Of a DNA stretch of 41,905 nt, positions 8,588 to 17,463 are shown in pieces. The notes under the pieces are model-generated. The model saw nothing but the letters and a program-made list of their open reading frames with translations. It did no database searches and was not told the DNA's origin. The first letter of the stretch is position 1; the number at the start of each line of letters is the position of its first letter. The DNA is from Pseudoalteromonas peptidolytica (GTDB lineage Bacteria; Pseudomonadota; Gammaproteobacteria; Enterobacterales; Alteromonadaceae), in the NCBI RefSeq assembly GCF_012641745.1, contig NZ_WEHZ01000039.1, forward strand, positions 1 through 41,905, written 5' to 3'. The position numbers and the translations under genes are program-made.

Positions 8588-9898
8588 TTATAATAATGCT
8601 TGTTTTAATGTCTCAGCATTAACTTTTTCTCTTTTAACATATTTAATCCATTGCTTGGCTAAATTTGCTGATTTTTTATGCTTTTCAGCTTGTTCAAATG
8701 CTAATATGGATGCGTCAAAATTTTGCAGATTAAATTGTGCCATACCAAGTGCAACGTAAGCATTTGATTCAAAGTTTAGTTCGCCCTTATTTAGTGCCAT
8801 ACGTGCGTAATCAGCCGCTTCTTCATATTTTTCAAGGTTTAGATAGATCTCAGCAAGCCGTTGATCTAAATTGCCATGTTCAACTTTCTCAGTGGCAGCA
8901 ATAAAATATGGAAGCGATTTTTTATCTTCCCTAGCTTGTACGAATGCTTCGGCGATAAAGGTAAGATTTTTGGCATTATCCTCAACAACCTTTGCTTTTA
9001 TTCCTTTATCTAATATTTCAGCGGCTTTATAAGGCAGTGAGTTCATTAAATATACCTGTGCAAGCTGCATATAGTCAGATTTTGATTTAATGAAACCTCG
9101 TTGCTTCGCAGTTTCAAATGTAGCCAGCTGTTTTTTATCTGCACCTACTTCCCCATACATTCCACCCAATTGGATCCAATATTGAGGTTTGTCATAAAGG
9201 TTAACCATTTTTTCTAGCACCTTAACAACGTTTTTATGCTGTCCAAGTGAATAATAAATAGCACGTTGTAAAACTAGCCAGTTCTCTTTTGGTAAATCAC
9301 CTTCTGACTCAACTATATTAATAGCCGAGTTAATATTATCAATTGCATCATTATACATTTTTAGCTGATATTGCGCTTGTGCTTTTAAAATATAAAAGTT
9401 GCTTTTAGGGGCTTGAGGTGTTGCTGCGCTCCACTCGTCAAGAAACCTTAGAGTCAGATTGAAGTCATTGTTGGCCATTGCCAATTGAGCCAAACTAAAT
9501 GTGGTCGAAAGGCGTAATGACTCAGGAATAGCTTCTTGCTTAATGACTGCTTGGAATGACTCAATCGCTTTATCAAGCTGGTTTTCGTTGTAGTAAATAA
9601 AACCATAAAAGTTGTGCATCATAGCAACTTCATAACTATTCATACTGGATGCACGCTCTTTGACTGAATCAAGAGCTGCTAAGCCTTCAGTTACTTGACC
9701 GTCGTCTGCGAGTTTTTGCGCACGAGCTAGTTGGCTATACACTTTTTCGCGTAATGCAGGTACTCGTTTGGTTTTCGTTTCTGAGTCTGCATAAGCCGTT
9801 GCCAAATTAACATTTGGTAAGACTGAAATGAGACTTGGCATTATTAACCCTGTGCTAAATAATGCACTTAATAAAGTAATTTTTTTAAACATTTTCAT
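8588..9898 (-). CDS. TPR-repeat periplasmic protein of the TonB2 operon
   Basis: Last gene of the TonB2 operon, 22 bases after tonB2. It encodes 436 residues with a signal peptide (MKMFKKITLLSALFSTGLIM to the AYA region near 37) and helical tetratricopeptide-like repeats through most of the chain, for example MHNFYGFIYYNENQLDKAIE, LAQLAMANNDFNLTLRFLDE and AYVALGMAQFNLQNFDASIL. TPR proteins accompany TonB2-type systems in Vibrio and Shewanella and are thought to act as periplasmic accessory scaffolds. AAGGA eight bases upstream supports the ATG at 9898. Confidence 0.85.
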   Translation of the reverse strand: MKMFKKITLLSALFSTGLIMPSLISVLPNVNLATAYADSETKTKRVPALREKVYSQLARAQKLADDGQVTEGLAALDSVKERASSMNSYEVAMMHNFYGFIYYNENQLDKAIESFQAVIKQEAIPESLRLSTTFSLAQLAMANNDFNLTLRFLDEWSAATPQAPKSNFYILKAQAQYQLKMYNDAIDNINSAINIVESEGDLPKENWLVLQRAIYYSLGQHKNVVKVLEKMVNLYDKPQYWIQLGGMYGEVGADKKQLATFETAKQRGFIKSKSDYMQLAQVYLMNSLPYKAAEILDKGIKAKVVEDNAKNLTFIAEAFVQAREDKKSLPYFIAATEKVEHGNLDQRLAEIYLNLEKYEEAADYARMALNKGELNFESNAYVALGMAQFNLQNFDASILAFEQAEKHKKSANLAKQWIKYVKREKVNAETLKQALL

Positions 9899-9919
9899 AA
9901 TCGCAATCCTTAATGACGG

Positions 9920-10525
9920 TTAGCCATTAATTTGAAATGAAATCTTATTTTGAACACCCGCAACTTCAACCGGTTCACCGTTAACTACGCGAGGTTTGTA
10001 TTTAAATTTCAATGCCGCATCAAGCGCTGCTTGGTCGAAGATTGATTCCGGTTCAGCGCTTACTACAACAGGGTTTCTCACAGTGCCTTGTTTAGTTACA
10101 ATGAACTCAACAATCACATACCCCTCAATTCCGCGTGATAACGCCCGTCTTGGATATACCGGCGCAACTTTCACGATTGGCAGATATTCACCATCACTGG
10201 ACTCAAGCGCCAAACCACCTGCCAAATCTACGTCAGCATCGACGTTAGCAGTAAAGTCAAAGCTTCCTGCGTTGGTATCCAGATTGTTACTCTGTGTTTG
10301 TGGTGCTTCCATTGGCGGTGGAGGCTCTTTTGGCGTTGGCGGCTTTTGTGGTTTGCGCTCTTTCTTCTCGACAGTTTCTTCTTTTTTAAGGCGAACAAAG
10401 TCTAACACTTGTCCTTTTACAGGATCGGTCATTGCGCCTTCCCCTCCTTGGATTAGCGCTTGCATACCCAAGAAGAGAAAGAAGGTAACTATGCCCGCAA
10501 TTACTAAAGCAATTAAGTAACGCAT
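9920..10525 (-). CDS. tonB2: TonB2-type energy transducer
   Basis: Links the inner-membrane proton-motive-force complex to outer-membrane receptors. The 201 residues comprise an N-terminal anchor (MRYLIALVIAGIVTFFLFL), a short Pro/Lys-rich spacer (RKPQKPPTPKEPPPP, about residues 57-72) and a C-terminal TonB domain with APVYPRRALSRGIEGYVIVEF and AALKFKYKPRVVNG. The spacer is short, as in TonB2 proteins rather than the long form of E. coli TonB. It is ten bases after exbD. AGGA upstream supports the ATG. Confidence 0.93.
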   Translation of the reverse strand: MRYLIALVIAGIVTFFLFLGMQALIQGGEGAMTDPVKGQVLDFVRLKKEETVEKKERKPQKPPTPKEPPPPMEAPQTQSNNLDTNAGSFDFTANVDADVDLAGGLALESSDGEYLPIVKVAPVYPRRALSRGIEGYVIVEFIVTKQGTVRNPVVVSAEPESIFDQAALDAALKFKYKPRVVNGEPVEVAGVQNKISFQING

Positions 10526-10534
10526 GGTATATTC

Positions 10535-10945
10535 CTATGACTCCTGTGCCGCAATTGAAACATCAAATGCGCCAGCTGCGCGTGATGCATCCATTACTTT
10601 AATTAGCGTGTCAGTAGTTGCCTTTTTATCAGCTTGAATAACTACACTCCCCTGCGGATTTTCCGCTTTAAGACGCTCAATGTTTGCTTGAACTGCGCGG
10701 ATATCTACTTGGCGTTTGTTAATCCAAATTTCACCAGTATCTGAAATTGCAACTAGGATATTGGCTCTTTGCTTTTTCACTGCGGTAGCCGCTTCTGGGC
10801 GGTTAACATCAATACCCGCCTCTTTGACGAAAGAAGCTGTAACAATGAAGAAGATAAGCATGATAAATACAACGTCCAGCATAGGTGTCATGTTGATTTC
10901 TTCTGCTTCTTCTTCTTGGAATACTTTTGCAAGTGGTGCTCTCAT
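10535..10945 (-). CDS. exbD2: biopolymer transport protein ExbD
   Basis: Single-pass inner-membrane subunit of the TonB motor. The 136 residues have the diagnostic NMTPMLDVVFIMLIFFIV membrane segment with the conserved Asp of the proton path (MLD), followed by a periplasmic ExbD/TolR domain. It lies between exbB2 (22 bases upstream) and tonB2 (9 bases downstream) in one operon. Confidence 0.95.
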   Translation of the reverse strand: MRAPLAKVFQEEEAEEINMTPMLDVVFIMLIFFIVTASFVKEAGIDVNRPEAATAVKKQRANILVAISDTGEIWINKRQVDIRAVQANIERLKAENPQGSVVIQADKKATTDTLIKVMDASRAAGAFDVSIAAQES

Positions 10946-10967
10946 AATTCTTTCCTCACACTGCCAA

Positions 10968-11495
10968 CTAATGGTCTAGTAGCAGTTTGTCTTCTAACAA
11001 TTCAACTTCACGTTTGGCTTTACGTTGTAAATAGGTTGATGCAAATACACCTGAAAGTGCGCCAACCATGCCCGCCATTGTTGGTATAGTCGCTTTTGAT
11101 ACCCCAGATGCCATCGAGCGTGCGCTCCCTGAGCCTGTAATAGCCATCACATCAAACACTTCAATCATGCCGGTTACCGTACCAAGAAGTCCTAATAACG
11201 GACAAAGCGCAACCATGACATTAATGTAAGGTAAGTTGGCATTGAGTTTGATCCCTACGCGAGAGATAGTGGCTTGCCTTATCTGCTCTGCGTTCCAACT
11301 GTTACGCTCATCTCGAGAGTTCCAAGCTTGTAGGACGTCGTTTTTGTAGCTTCTGTACTTTCCGAACACAAACATAAAACGTTCTAGAATAAGTAGCCAC
11401 ATAGCGAAGGTTACGAAGCCGATGACCAGGAGAACCTGGCCACCCGTGTCAAGGAATTCACGTAAAGCGTTAATTGCATCAAGCAATACAACCAC
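10968..11495 (-). CDS. exbB2: biopolymer transport protein ExbB/TolQ family
   Basis: Inner-membrane motor subunit of 175 residues, a length typical of ExbB2. Membrane segments lie at about 18-40, 95-117 and 135-160. The signature LGLLGTVTGMIEVF and the segment KATIPTMAGMVGALSGV match the MotA/TolQ/ExbB fold. A GTG start at 11495 is preceded by GGAG in the last codons of ttpC, with only two bases between the ttpC stop and this start, so translation is probably coupled. Confidence 0.93.
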   Translation of the reverse strand: MVVLLDAINALREFLDTGGQVLLVIGFVTFAMWLLILERFMFVFGKYRSYKNDVLQAWNSRDERNSWNAEQIRQATISRVGIKLNANLPYINVMVALCPLLGLLGTVTGMIEVFDVMAITGSGSARSMASGVSKATIPTMAGMVGALSGVFASTYLQRKAKREVELLEDKLLLDH

Positions 11496-11497
11496 GA

Positions 11498-12865
11498 TTA
11501 CGCTCCTTTCTCACTACGCTCAGCAATGATCCCTGCACTTTGCTCTTGCAGAATAAGCAGCAAGTTACGAGAACGAGTGTTTAATAAGGTATAAAGGAAT
11601 ACCGTTGGGATAGCGACAACCAGACCAAGTACGGTGGTCACGAGTGCCTGAGAAATACCACCAGCCATGAGTTTAGGGTCACCGGTACCAAACAGGGTAA
11701 TTGCTTGGAAGGTGTTAATCATACCGGTCACTGTACCTAGTAGACCAAGTAGCGGCGCGACGACGGAAATAATTTTGATTAATGTCAGGTTACGTGTGAT
11801 CTTTGGCATTTCACGAAGGATTGCTTCGCTAAGCTTTAGCTCTAGCGTGTCATAAGCAACATTTGGGTATTGCTCTTTTACTTTCATCACGCGTCCTAAC
11901 GGGTTGTCGTCACGGGCAACGCTATCTTTTAGTTGACGATTGATTTTTGAGCCCATTAACATTAGGGATATAAAACGCTCAATCGCAATTAGAAGTGCTA
12001 ACAAACCAACACCTAAGATAACGTAACCTACCGCGCCACCTTGGTGTACTTGTTCTTCCGTATTTGGCGCTTGTACTAGTAGACCGAGAATTGAACCACC
12101 TGTTGGGTCAAGGGCAAAATCGACAGAACCGGTCTTCGCATCTTGTAATTCACCCGCTGTTGAGGTGAAGCGAGAGGCTGGCTGACGAGTCAGTTCTGAA
12201 ATGGTTTGTGTATCATTGTTGTAAGTTAGGTATTTCCCGTCAGCGATTAAGTTAAACGCACCAACACGAAGTACTTCTTTATTCTGTTTTGCACCACCGG
12301 CTACAATCACTTCGGTATTAAAGCGCGATACTTTACCTTGTTCAGTCATTTCACGCTGCATTTCAAACCAGACTTTTCCTATGTCTTCGATTGATGCAAG
12401 GCGCGACGTTGAACCCATTTTTTTAGCAAGCTCAGTCATGTAGTCATCACGACCTTTAATTTCCGCTGATACCACAGATGTTGCGAACTTGTTCGAACTA
12501 TCACCAGCAACTTGCTGAAGTACACCAAATAGCTCTTTTAGCGTTCCCATACGCTTACTAAGGGTGTCACTTAAATTCGCCAGTTTAATCTCGTTTTCTT
12601 CAAAATTAGTTTCTAGACGCTCTGATTTTGCGAGCGCTTGGTTGCGCTCTGCAGTTAATGTGTTCAACATTTGGATCTGGTTGTTTTGCTGTGCTTTGAA
12701 GTCAGCTTCACGTTGCTTGTTTTGCGCTGTTTGTGCCGTTTGACCCTGCTCTAAGGTTTTTAGCAGTGAATCCAAATCTAATGCCTGCTCAGCATGCGCA
12801 GATGCGGTCAACGCAAGTGTTGTTGCGAAAATAGCGTGTTTAGTGAATTGTTGTAGGAATTTCAT
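11498..12865 (-). CDS. ttpC: TtpC: ExbB-like protein with periplasmic coiled coil
   Basis: TonB2-specific fourth component. The 455 residues have a signal sequence (to ASAHA, near 25), a Gln/Glu/Lys-rich coiled coil (about 30-115), a periplasmic middle region, and then an ExbB/TolQ domain: a membrane segment at about 275-297, LLGLLGTVTGMINTFQAITLF and a final helix VLGLVVAIPTVFLYTLL. This fused layout is that of TtpC, required for TonB2 function in vibrios. It lies 14 bases after the DUF3450 gene, with GAGG before the ATG. Confidence 0.9.
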   Translation of the reverse strand: MKFLQQFTKHAIFATTLALTASAHAEQALDLDSLLKTLEQGQTAQTAQNKQREADFKAQQNNQIQMLNTLTAERNQALAKSERLETNFEENEIKLANLSDTLSKRMGTLKELFGVLQQVAGDSSNKFATSVVSAEIKGRDDYMTELAKKMGSTSRLASIEDIGKVWFEMQREMTEQGKVSRFNTEVIVAGGAKQNKEVLRVGAFNLIADGKYLTYNNDTQTISELTRQPASRFTSTAGELQDAKTGSVDFALDPTGGSILGLLVQAPNTEEQVHQGGAVGYVILGVGLLALLIAIERFISLMLMGSKINRQLKDSVARDDNPLGRVMKVKEQYPNVAYDTLELKLSEAILREMPKITRNLTLIKIISVVAPLLGLLGTVTGMINTFQAITLFGTGDPKLMAGGISQALVTTVLGLVVAIPTVFLYTLLNTRSRNLLLILQEQSAGIIAERSEKGA

Positions 12866-12879
12866 GATAGCCTCACCTA

Positions 12880-13629
12880 TTACTCAGCAGCTTGAACTGG
12901 AAGCGTTAGCATGTCTGGTGCTAATTGTTTGCGTGCGATGCGAATGCCTTTATTAATTTGGCTAATGTTGGTATCTGGAAGTGTTTCAAAAGCTTGGCTG
13001 TCTTTGTTCCAGAAACCCGCTTGGCTACCATCTTTAGTGACGTAAAGTAGCTCAAGTCGACCAATTCTCAGAAACTCTACCTCACGCTCCTGTCCATTCA
13101 CGTCTAATAGTGCGGTATATGCTTCGATTGTTCGGCCGTAATCGACTTCAACTTGATAAGCTTCTAATACGCGACGAAACTTTTCACTAGATGAAATATC
13201 TGCACGATCCATCAGGTTATTAAGTTGAGTGATACGTTCAGCACGCTCTTTGGGAAGGAATGGTACGTCTAATTCGACGAACTGTTGCAAGCCTGTGATC
13301 ATGCGCATCATTAATGGCGTGATCTGGCGCTCAATCACCGAAACTTGATCCATCGACGTATTAATCGCTGACATTTCTTCAAGTTGGTTTGTTATTTGTT
13401 TTTCTAACTGAGCGTTATAAACAGATAACCCATCAATCTCTTTGTTCAGAGTTTTAAATTTTTGCAGTCGAGATTGCATGTCATCTGCAATATTATCGAT
13501 CTTTTCCTGTGACTTTAATGCGGATCCATTAATTGCCATGCTTTTATTCATGGCTTGATCTAATTCTGTTGCGCCGGCAGAGGCCGTCGCTAGCATACCT
13601 GCTATAAGCAAGTGGTTAACGCACTTCAT
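12880..13629 (-). CDS. DUF3450 family periplasmic protein, first gene of TonB2 operon
   Basis: 249 residues if ATG at 13629 is used; an in-frame GTG at 13638 also exists, but AAGG is better spaced for the ATG. A signal peptide (MKCVNHLLIAGMLATASAGA) is followed by long helical, heptad-like stretches (IADDMQSRLQKFKTLNKEID, LEKQITNQLEEMSAINTSMD). DUF3450 proteins regularly precede ttpC in Alteromonadales TonB2 operons; their biochemical role is unknown. A coiled-coil partner of TtpC in the periplasm is my inference. Confidence 0.85.
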   Translation of the reverse strand: MKCVNHLLIAGMLATASAGATELDQAMNKSMAINGSALKSQEKIDNIADDMQSRLQKFKTLNKEIDGLSVYNAQLEKQITNQLEEMSAINTSMDQVSVIERQITPLMMRMITGLQQFVELDVPFLPKERAERITQLNNLMDRADISSSEKFRRVLEAYQVEVDYGRTIEAYTALLDVNGQEREVEFLRIGRLELLYVTKDGSQAGFWNKDSQAFETLPDTNISQINKGIRIARKQLAPDMLTLPVQAAE

Positions 13630-13690
13630 CGCATACACCTTATAATTATTGCTAGTTACTTAAAAACTGCGGGCAGTCTAAATAGTGAAA

Positions 13691-13737
13691 ATGACAACCA
13701 TGTTGCGCAACTAATACATAATTATTACAGTTGTCAT
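13691..13737. promoter_or_regulatory. nested inverted repeats upstream of the TonB2 operon
   Basis: ATGACAAC (13691-13698) is matched by GTTGTCAT (13730-13737), and between them lies the ten-base palindrome GTTGCGCAAC (13702-13711). The block is about 60-110 bases before the DUF3450 start, where an operator is expected. It does not look like a Fur box. Confidence 0.45.
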
Positions 13738-13831
13738 GATTTCGACGCTTTAGGTGTAAGTTTCTGATTTTTTTATTCTTTGTGTTGTTAATGGAATGTT
13801 TATAGCTATGTTTGTAATAAAAACATCATAA

Positions 13832-13858
13832 AAAAGCCGCTTATGTTAAGCGGCTTTT
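13832..13858 (-). terminator. intrinsic terminator after the dCache chemoreceptor gene
   Basis: Twelve perfect pairs (AAAAGCCGCTTA / TAAGCGGCTTTT) around a three-base loop, 20 bases after the stop codon, with T-runs on both sides. It could work in both directions and shields the TonB2 promoter. Confidence 0.9.
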
Positions 13859-13877
13859 CATCTTAGGGTAAACTTGT

Positions 13878-15767
13878 TTAAACCTTAAATTTGAGCACCA
13901 TTTGTTCTAATTCATCAAACTGTGTTTTCAATGATTTACACTCGTCGAGTGTTGCGGTGAGGTTGTTACTACCTTGAATACTTAAGTCGCTTATGTGATG
14001 AATATCGCTATCAAGTGATTGGATCACGGTATTTTGTTCATTGGTCGCGCTAGCAACCGCATGATTGACACCATCAATAGCATCAATCGAGTTGCTTACT
14101 TCTTGCATTTTCGTACCAGAAGCGTTCGCCCTTTCGGCACTTCGAGCGGAGTCTTCGAGGCTTGCTTTCATTACTGCAACTGCGGATGATGAGCCCTGTT
14201 GTAACTGCGCGATGGTGCTTTCAATTTCTTGTGTTGATTCTTGGGTACGCTGCGCTAATTGTCTTACTTCATCAGCAACTACAGCAAAACCACGCCCTGC
14301 CTCTCCAGCCCTAGCAGCTTCAATAGCAGCATTAAGAGCAAGTAAATTCGTTTGCTCACTTACGCCTTTTATGACTTCTAGTACTTGGCCTATGCTACCT
14401 GATAGCTTGTCTAACCCATCTAAGGTTTCTTGGGCTTGTGACATTTTTTGCGTCAGTGCGGCTATTTCTTCGATATTTTCAGTAAGCGAATGCTGGCTTT
14501 CCACGGAAAGCTTGTTGGCATTACTCGCAAGTTCAGATGCGTGAGTGGCGCTGCTTGAGATCTCTTGTGCACTTGAAGAAAGCTGGTTTATTGCTGTAGC
14601 AACACTATCAGTTCGTTTAGATTGATCAGTATACATAGATAACGTGTCTTGTGTTTGTGCTACCAGACTATTTACTACATTCTCAAGTGTCACAGTCGTA
14701 TTTTTAACTTGTGTGATTGAAGCATGGATCTTATCGATAAATTGGTTGAAATAATCAGATAGCTCGCCAAACTCATCTTGATTTTCTATCACCAACCTGC
14801 GGGTAAGGTCGCCTTCACCTTGAGCGATATCTTTGATGGCAGCGTTTAGGTTATACATAGGGCGCATAAGATACTTGAGCAATAGTTGCAGCATCACAAC
14901 AATAGCAATTACACCAAGTAGCATATAGATAGCTGCCATATTTCTAAAAGAGGACACTGATGAATAAGCAATTTCTTTGTTGATAACAACACCAAGGTAC
15001 CAGTCAACGTTTTTAATGCCATTCATCTTTACAAATGACACTATCTTTTCTGTACCGTCTATTTCAAGCTCCGTAAACTCCCTACTCAACGGTAAATTCT
15101 GGCCGAACAAGTCGGACATCGGCTTGTCATTCAGCTCGGCATTGGGGTGACTAAGTATCTTTCCGCTTTTATCAAGTAGAAAGCCGTAGCCGAATCCTAA
15201 AAAGTCAATTTCATTGATAATTTTTGTGATAGTTGACATGTCAATGTCACCGCCAGCGACTCCAGCAAAGCGGCCTTGAAATTTAACCGGTACCACGGCT
15301 GAAATTGTAAATTCATTTGTTGTTACATCAATATACGGGGCAGTAAAAGCGGTGTCTTGTTTTTGTTCCGCGAGCTTATACCAAGGGCGGCTGGTGGCAT
15401 CAAAATCAGCGGGAAGTTGAATGCTTGGATCGTCCAACACAAACGTACCATCAGGTGTTCCGATAAACACGTTTTTAAAGTTCCCAGCGACATCAGCAGT
15501 TTTTAATCTTCTTCTTATTTGTTCTATTGAGTCATCAGCTTTATGCCCTTGGGCGATGGACACCACGATTTCAAGCCTGTTATTGAGCCAATTAGCGATA
15601 TTCTGCGAAACAGAACTGGAGATCTCTTGCAAAACCAGAGTGAGTCGAGTTTGCGTTTGATCTCGCATGACCAAAAAATTGTTGATAGTAAACAAGCCAA
15701 GTACAATTACGAGTACAAGAGAGGCTGCTACGGTTACTTTGGTGGTGAACTTTAGCGCTTTAAACAT
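13878..15767 (-). CDS. methyl-accepting chemotaxis protein, dCache sensor
   Basis: Membrane chemoreceptor of 629 residues. TM1 lies at about 12-31, a double-Cache periplasmic domain at 35-275, TM2 at about 280-300, HAMP at about 302-355 and the signalling domain to the end (hairpin EQTNLLALNAAIEAARAG, then AVVADEVRQLAQ). The sensor carries SRPWY, TAPYIDV and AGGDID, which fit the RxWY...Y.D...D motif described for amino-acid-binding dCache_1 domains, so an amino acid ligand is likely. A sigma-28 promoter lies upstream at 15896-15922 and a terminator downstream. It is monocistronic. Confidence 0.94.
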   Translation of the reverse strand: MFKALKFTTKVTVAASLVLVIVLGLFTINNFLVMRDQTQTRLTLVLQEISSSVSQNIANWLNNRLEIVVSIAQGHKADDSIEQIRRRLKTADVAGNFKNVFIGTPDGTFVLDDPSIQLPADFDATSRPWYKLAEQKQDTAFTAPYIDVTTNEFTISAVVPVKFQGRFAGVAGGDIDMSTITKIINEIDFLGFGYGFLLDKSGKILSHPNAELNDKPMSDLFGQNLPLSREFTELEIDGTEKIVSFVKMNGIKNVDWYLGVVINKEIAYSSVSSFRNMAAIYMLLGVIAIVVMLQLLLKYLMRPMYNLNAAIKDIAQGEGDLTRRLVIENQDEFGELSDYFNQFIDKIHASITQVKNTTVTLENVVNSLVAQTQDTLSMYTDQSKRTDSVATAINQLSSSAQEISSSATHASELASNANKLSVESQHSLTENIEEIAALTQKMSQAQETLDGLDKLSGSIGQVLEVIKGVSEQTNLLALNAAIEAARAGEAGRGFAVVADEVRQLAQRTQESTQEIESTIAQLQQGSSSAVAVMKASLEDSARSAERANASGTKMQEVSNSIDAIDGVNHAVASATNEQNTVIQSLDSDIHHISDLSIQGSNNLTATLDECKSLKTQFDELEQMVLKFKV

Positions 15768-15895
15768 GATGATCCTGTTGAACTTGTTCTTTTAGTAATT
15801 AGGCGTATGCGCAGCTAATTAGTTGTTTATTATGGTATTGGAAAGTTAATTCCGATAGCACCATTTTTATCAAAAATCCTAAGACTTGTCTTTGT

Positions 15896-15922
15896 TTATC
15901 GGCAGTAAATTCGCTAAGTTTA
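15896..15922 (-). promoter_or_regulatory. sigma-28 (FliA) promoter of the dCache chemoreceptor gene
   Basis: On the minus strand TAAA (15922-15919), exactly 15 bases, then GCCGATAA (15903-15896): a full match to the flagellar and chemotaxis sigma-28 consensus. It lies about 130 bases before the start codon. Confidence 0.85.
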
Positions 15923-15971
15923 GATTTAAGAACAGATATCTAGCCTATTCATAAAACGATTATGATTTTTT

Positions 15972-15981
15972 GGAACGTTCC
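15972..15981. promoter_or_regulatory. GGAACGTTCC palindrome, LacI-type operator candidate
   Basis: A ten-base perfect palindrome with a central CG, 50 bases upstream of the chemoreceptor -35 region. It is identical to the one before the sugar permease gene (17464-17473). Confidence 0.5.
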
Positions 15982-16049
15982 TACGGGTTACCGAGAATTG
16001 CGGCTATGAATACGTATTCAGTCACTATGATGATTGGAGGGGAAAATAA

Positions 16050-16077
16050 AAAGGTGAGCATAGCGCTGCTCACCTTT
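16050..16077 (-). terminator. intrinsic terminator after the sugar permease gene
   Basis: AAAGGTGAGCA (16050-16060) and TGCTCACCTTT (16067-16077) form eleven pairs around six bases; T-rich on the minus strand. It is 43 bases after the stop. Confidence 0.9.
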
Positions 16078-16119
16078 ACCTTATTGTTAAGGGGTCTTAA
16101 AAAATTAGGCTAGGCTGTA

Positions 16120-17394
16120 TTAATTTAGTCTTGTCTGCCATTTCTGAGAGAGCTTGATAACATTTAGACCATACCAGGCGATGTAGACATAAAATACCAA
16201 AGGTACGATAAAGCTAATTTGAATGTGGAAATTATCGGCGACAACGCCCTGTAATAAAGGCACAATTGCGCCCCCTACTATCGCTAGACACAGCCAACCA
16301 GAACCTTTACTGGTCAATGAGCCAAGCCCTTCGATGGCCATAGAAAAAATCGTTGGGAACATAATTGAGTTAAATAGGCCAATCGCTAATACAGCAATCA
16401 TTGCGATATTGCCTTGTGTACTCATTGTCAGTGCAAGCAACAAAATAATGACCACCGCATTAAATGCTACGGCTTTAGATGGGGCAACTGTTTTTAATAC
16501 CGCTGAACCAATAAAACGTCCAACCATTGCACCGCCCCAGTAATAACCAATGAGCTTAGCTGCTGCATGTTCCTTTAACCCTGCTATTTCAGGCTGTGCG
16601 AAATAATTCACTAAAAAGCTACCTATCGCAACTTCAGCACCTACATAACTAAAAATAGCAAATACACCCATGACAAGATGTGGCGCTTGGATAAGTTTGT
16701 GGTTTTTTGCTTTACAATCTACGGCTTCAGTGTGCTCTGCAATAATTGGCAGCTTTAGGAATGCAAATACGATGGCAATGCTTAGTAACGCTGCGGCCAA
16801 AATTAAATAAGGGATCTTCACAGAATCTGCGTTTGCAGCGGCTTCCACTGTTAATGTTCCTGCAGTTCCAAATAATAAAATGCCACCAACAATGGGTCCA
16901 ACAGTTGTACCTAACGCATTAAGTGCTTGTGCAAGATTTAATCTACTTGATGCTGTCTTAGGATCGCCTAAAGCTGCCACATAGGGGTTTGCAGACACTT
17001 GCAAAATAGTGATCCCTGATGCAAGTACAAATAATGCAGACAGGAAAATCCAATATTCATGGACCACCACTGCTGGGTAGAAAATCATACACCCGAGCGA
17101 TGCGACGATTAACCCTGTCATCACTCCATTTTTATATCCGAACCGTTTTACCAAATGCCCCGCTGGTAACGAGATTATAAAATAGGCACTAAAAAAACAA
17201 AATTGAATAAGCATGGCTTCAGTATAACTAAGGTCAAAAACTCCCTTCAATCTGGGAATAAGCACATCATTTAATACGGTGATAAATCCCCATAAGAAGA
17301 ATAGTGTTGTCATTGCAATAAGCGGAAGTCGATAATTGTTATTCTCGGCGTTCGCGCTTGTGACGAAGGTTTGCTTTGTATTTAATTCGCTCAC
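16120..17394 (-). CDS. sugar MFS permease, GluP/FucP family
   Basis: Inner-membrane sugar/proton symporter, 424 residues with about twelve hydrophobic segments. MTTLFFLWGFITVLNDVLIP, GHLVKRFGYKNGVMTGL and LQVSANPYVAALGDP are typical of the FucP/GluP (fucose, glucose/galactose) branch of the major facilitator superfamily; the substrate is not certain. The GTG start at 17394 has GGAG eight bases upstream. The gene is alone between its own promoter and a terminator, with a LacI-type palindrome directly upstream of the -35 box. No sugar kinase or regulator gene adjoins it. Confidence 0.9.
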   Translation of the reverse strand: MSELNTKQTFVTSANAENNNYRLPLIAMTTLFFLWGFITVLNDVLIPRLKGVFDLSYTEAMLIQFCFFSAYFIISLPAGHLVKRFGYKNGVMTGLIVASLGCMIFYPAVVVHEYWIFLSALFVLASGITILQVSANPYVAALGDPKTASSRLNLAQALNALGTTVGPIVGGILLFGTAGTLTVEAAANADSVKIPYLILAAALLSIAIVFAFLKLPIIAEHTEAVDCKAKNHKLIQAPHLVMGVFAIFSYVGAEVAIGSFLVNYFAQPEIAGLKEHAAAKLIGYYWGGAMVGRFIGSAVLKTVAPSKAVAFNAVVIILLLALTMSTQGNIAMIAVLAIGLFNSIMFPTIFSMAIEGLGSLTSKGSGWLCLAIVGGAIVPLLQGVVADNFHIQISFIVPLVFYVYIAWYGLNVIKLSQKWQTRLN

Positions 17395-17423
17395 AAGTGA
17401 TACTCCAGTTTATTTTCACTTTG

Positions 17424-17453
17424 ATTCTACACAGTGTTACAAGAAAGTCACAA
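17424..17453 (-). promoter_or_regulatory. sigma-70 promoter of the sugar permease gene
   Basis: TTGTGA (17453-17448) and TAGAAT (17429-17424) with an 18-base spacer, about 30 bases before the GTG start. Confidence 0.6.
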
Positions 17454-17463
17454 ATGATTTGTT

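Noticed and set aside
13640..13830. Fur box before the TonB2 operon
   Set aside because: AT-rich stretches exist, but none approaches the GATAATGATAATCATTATC pattern.
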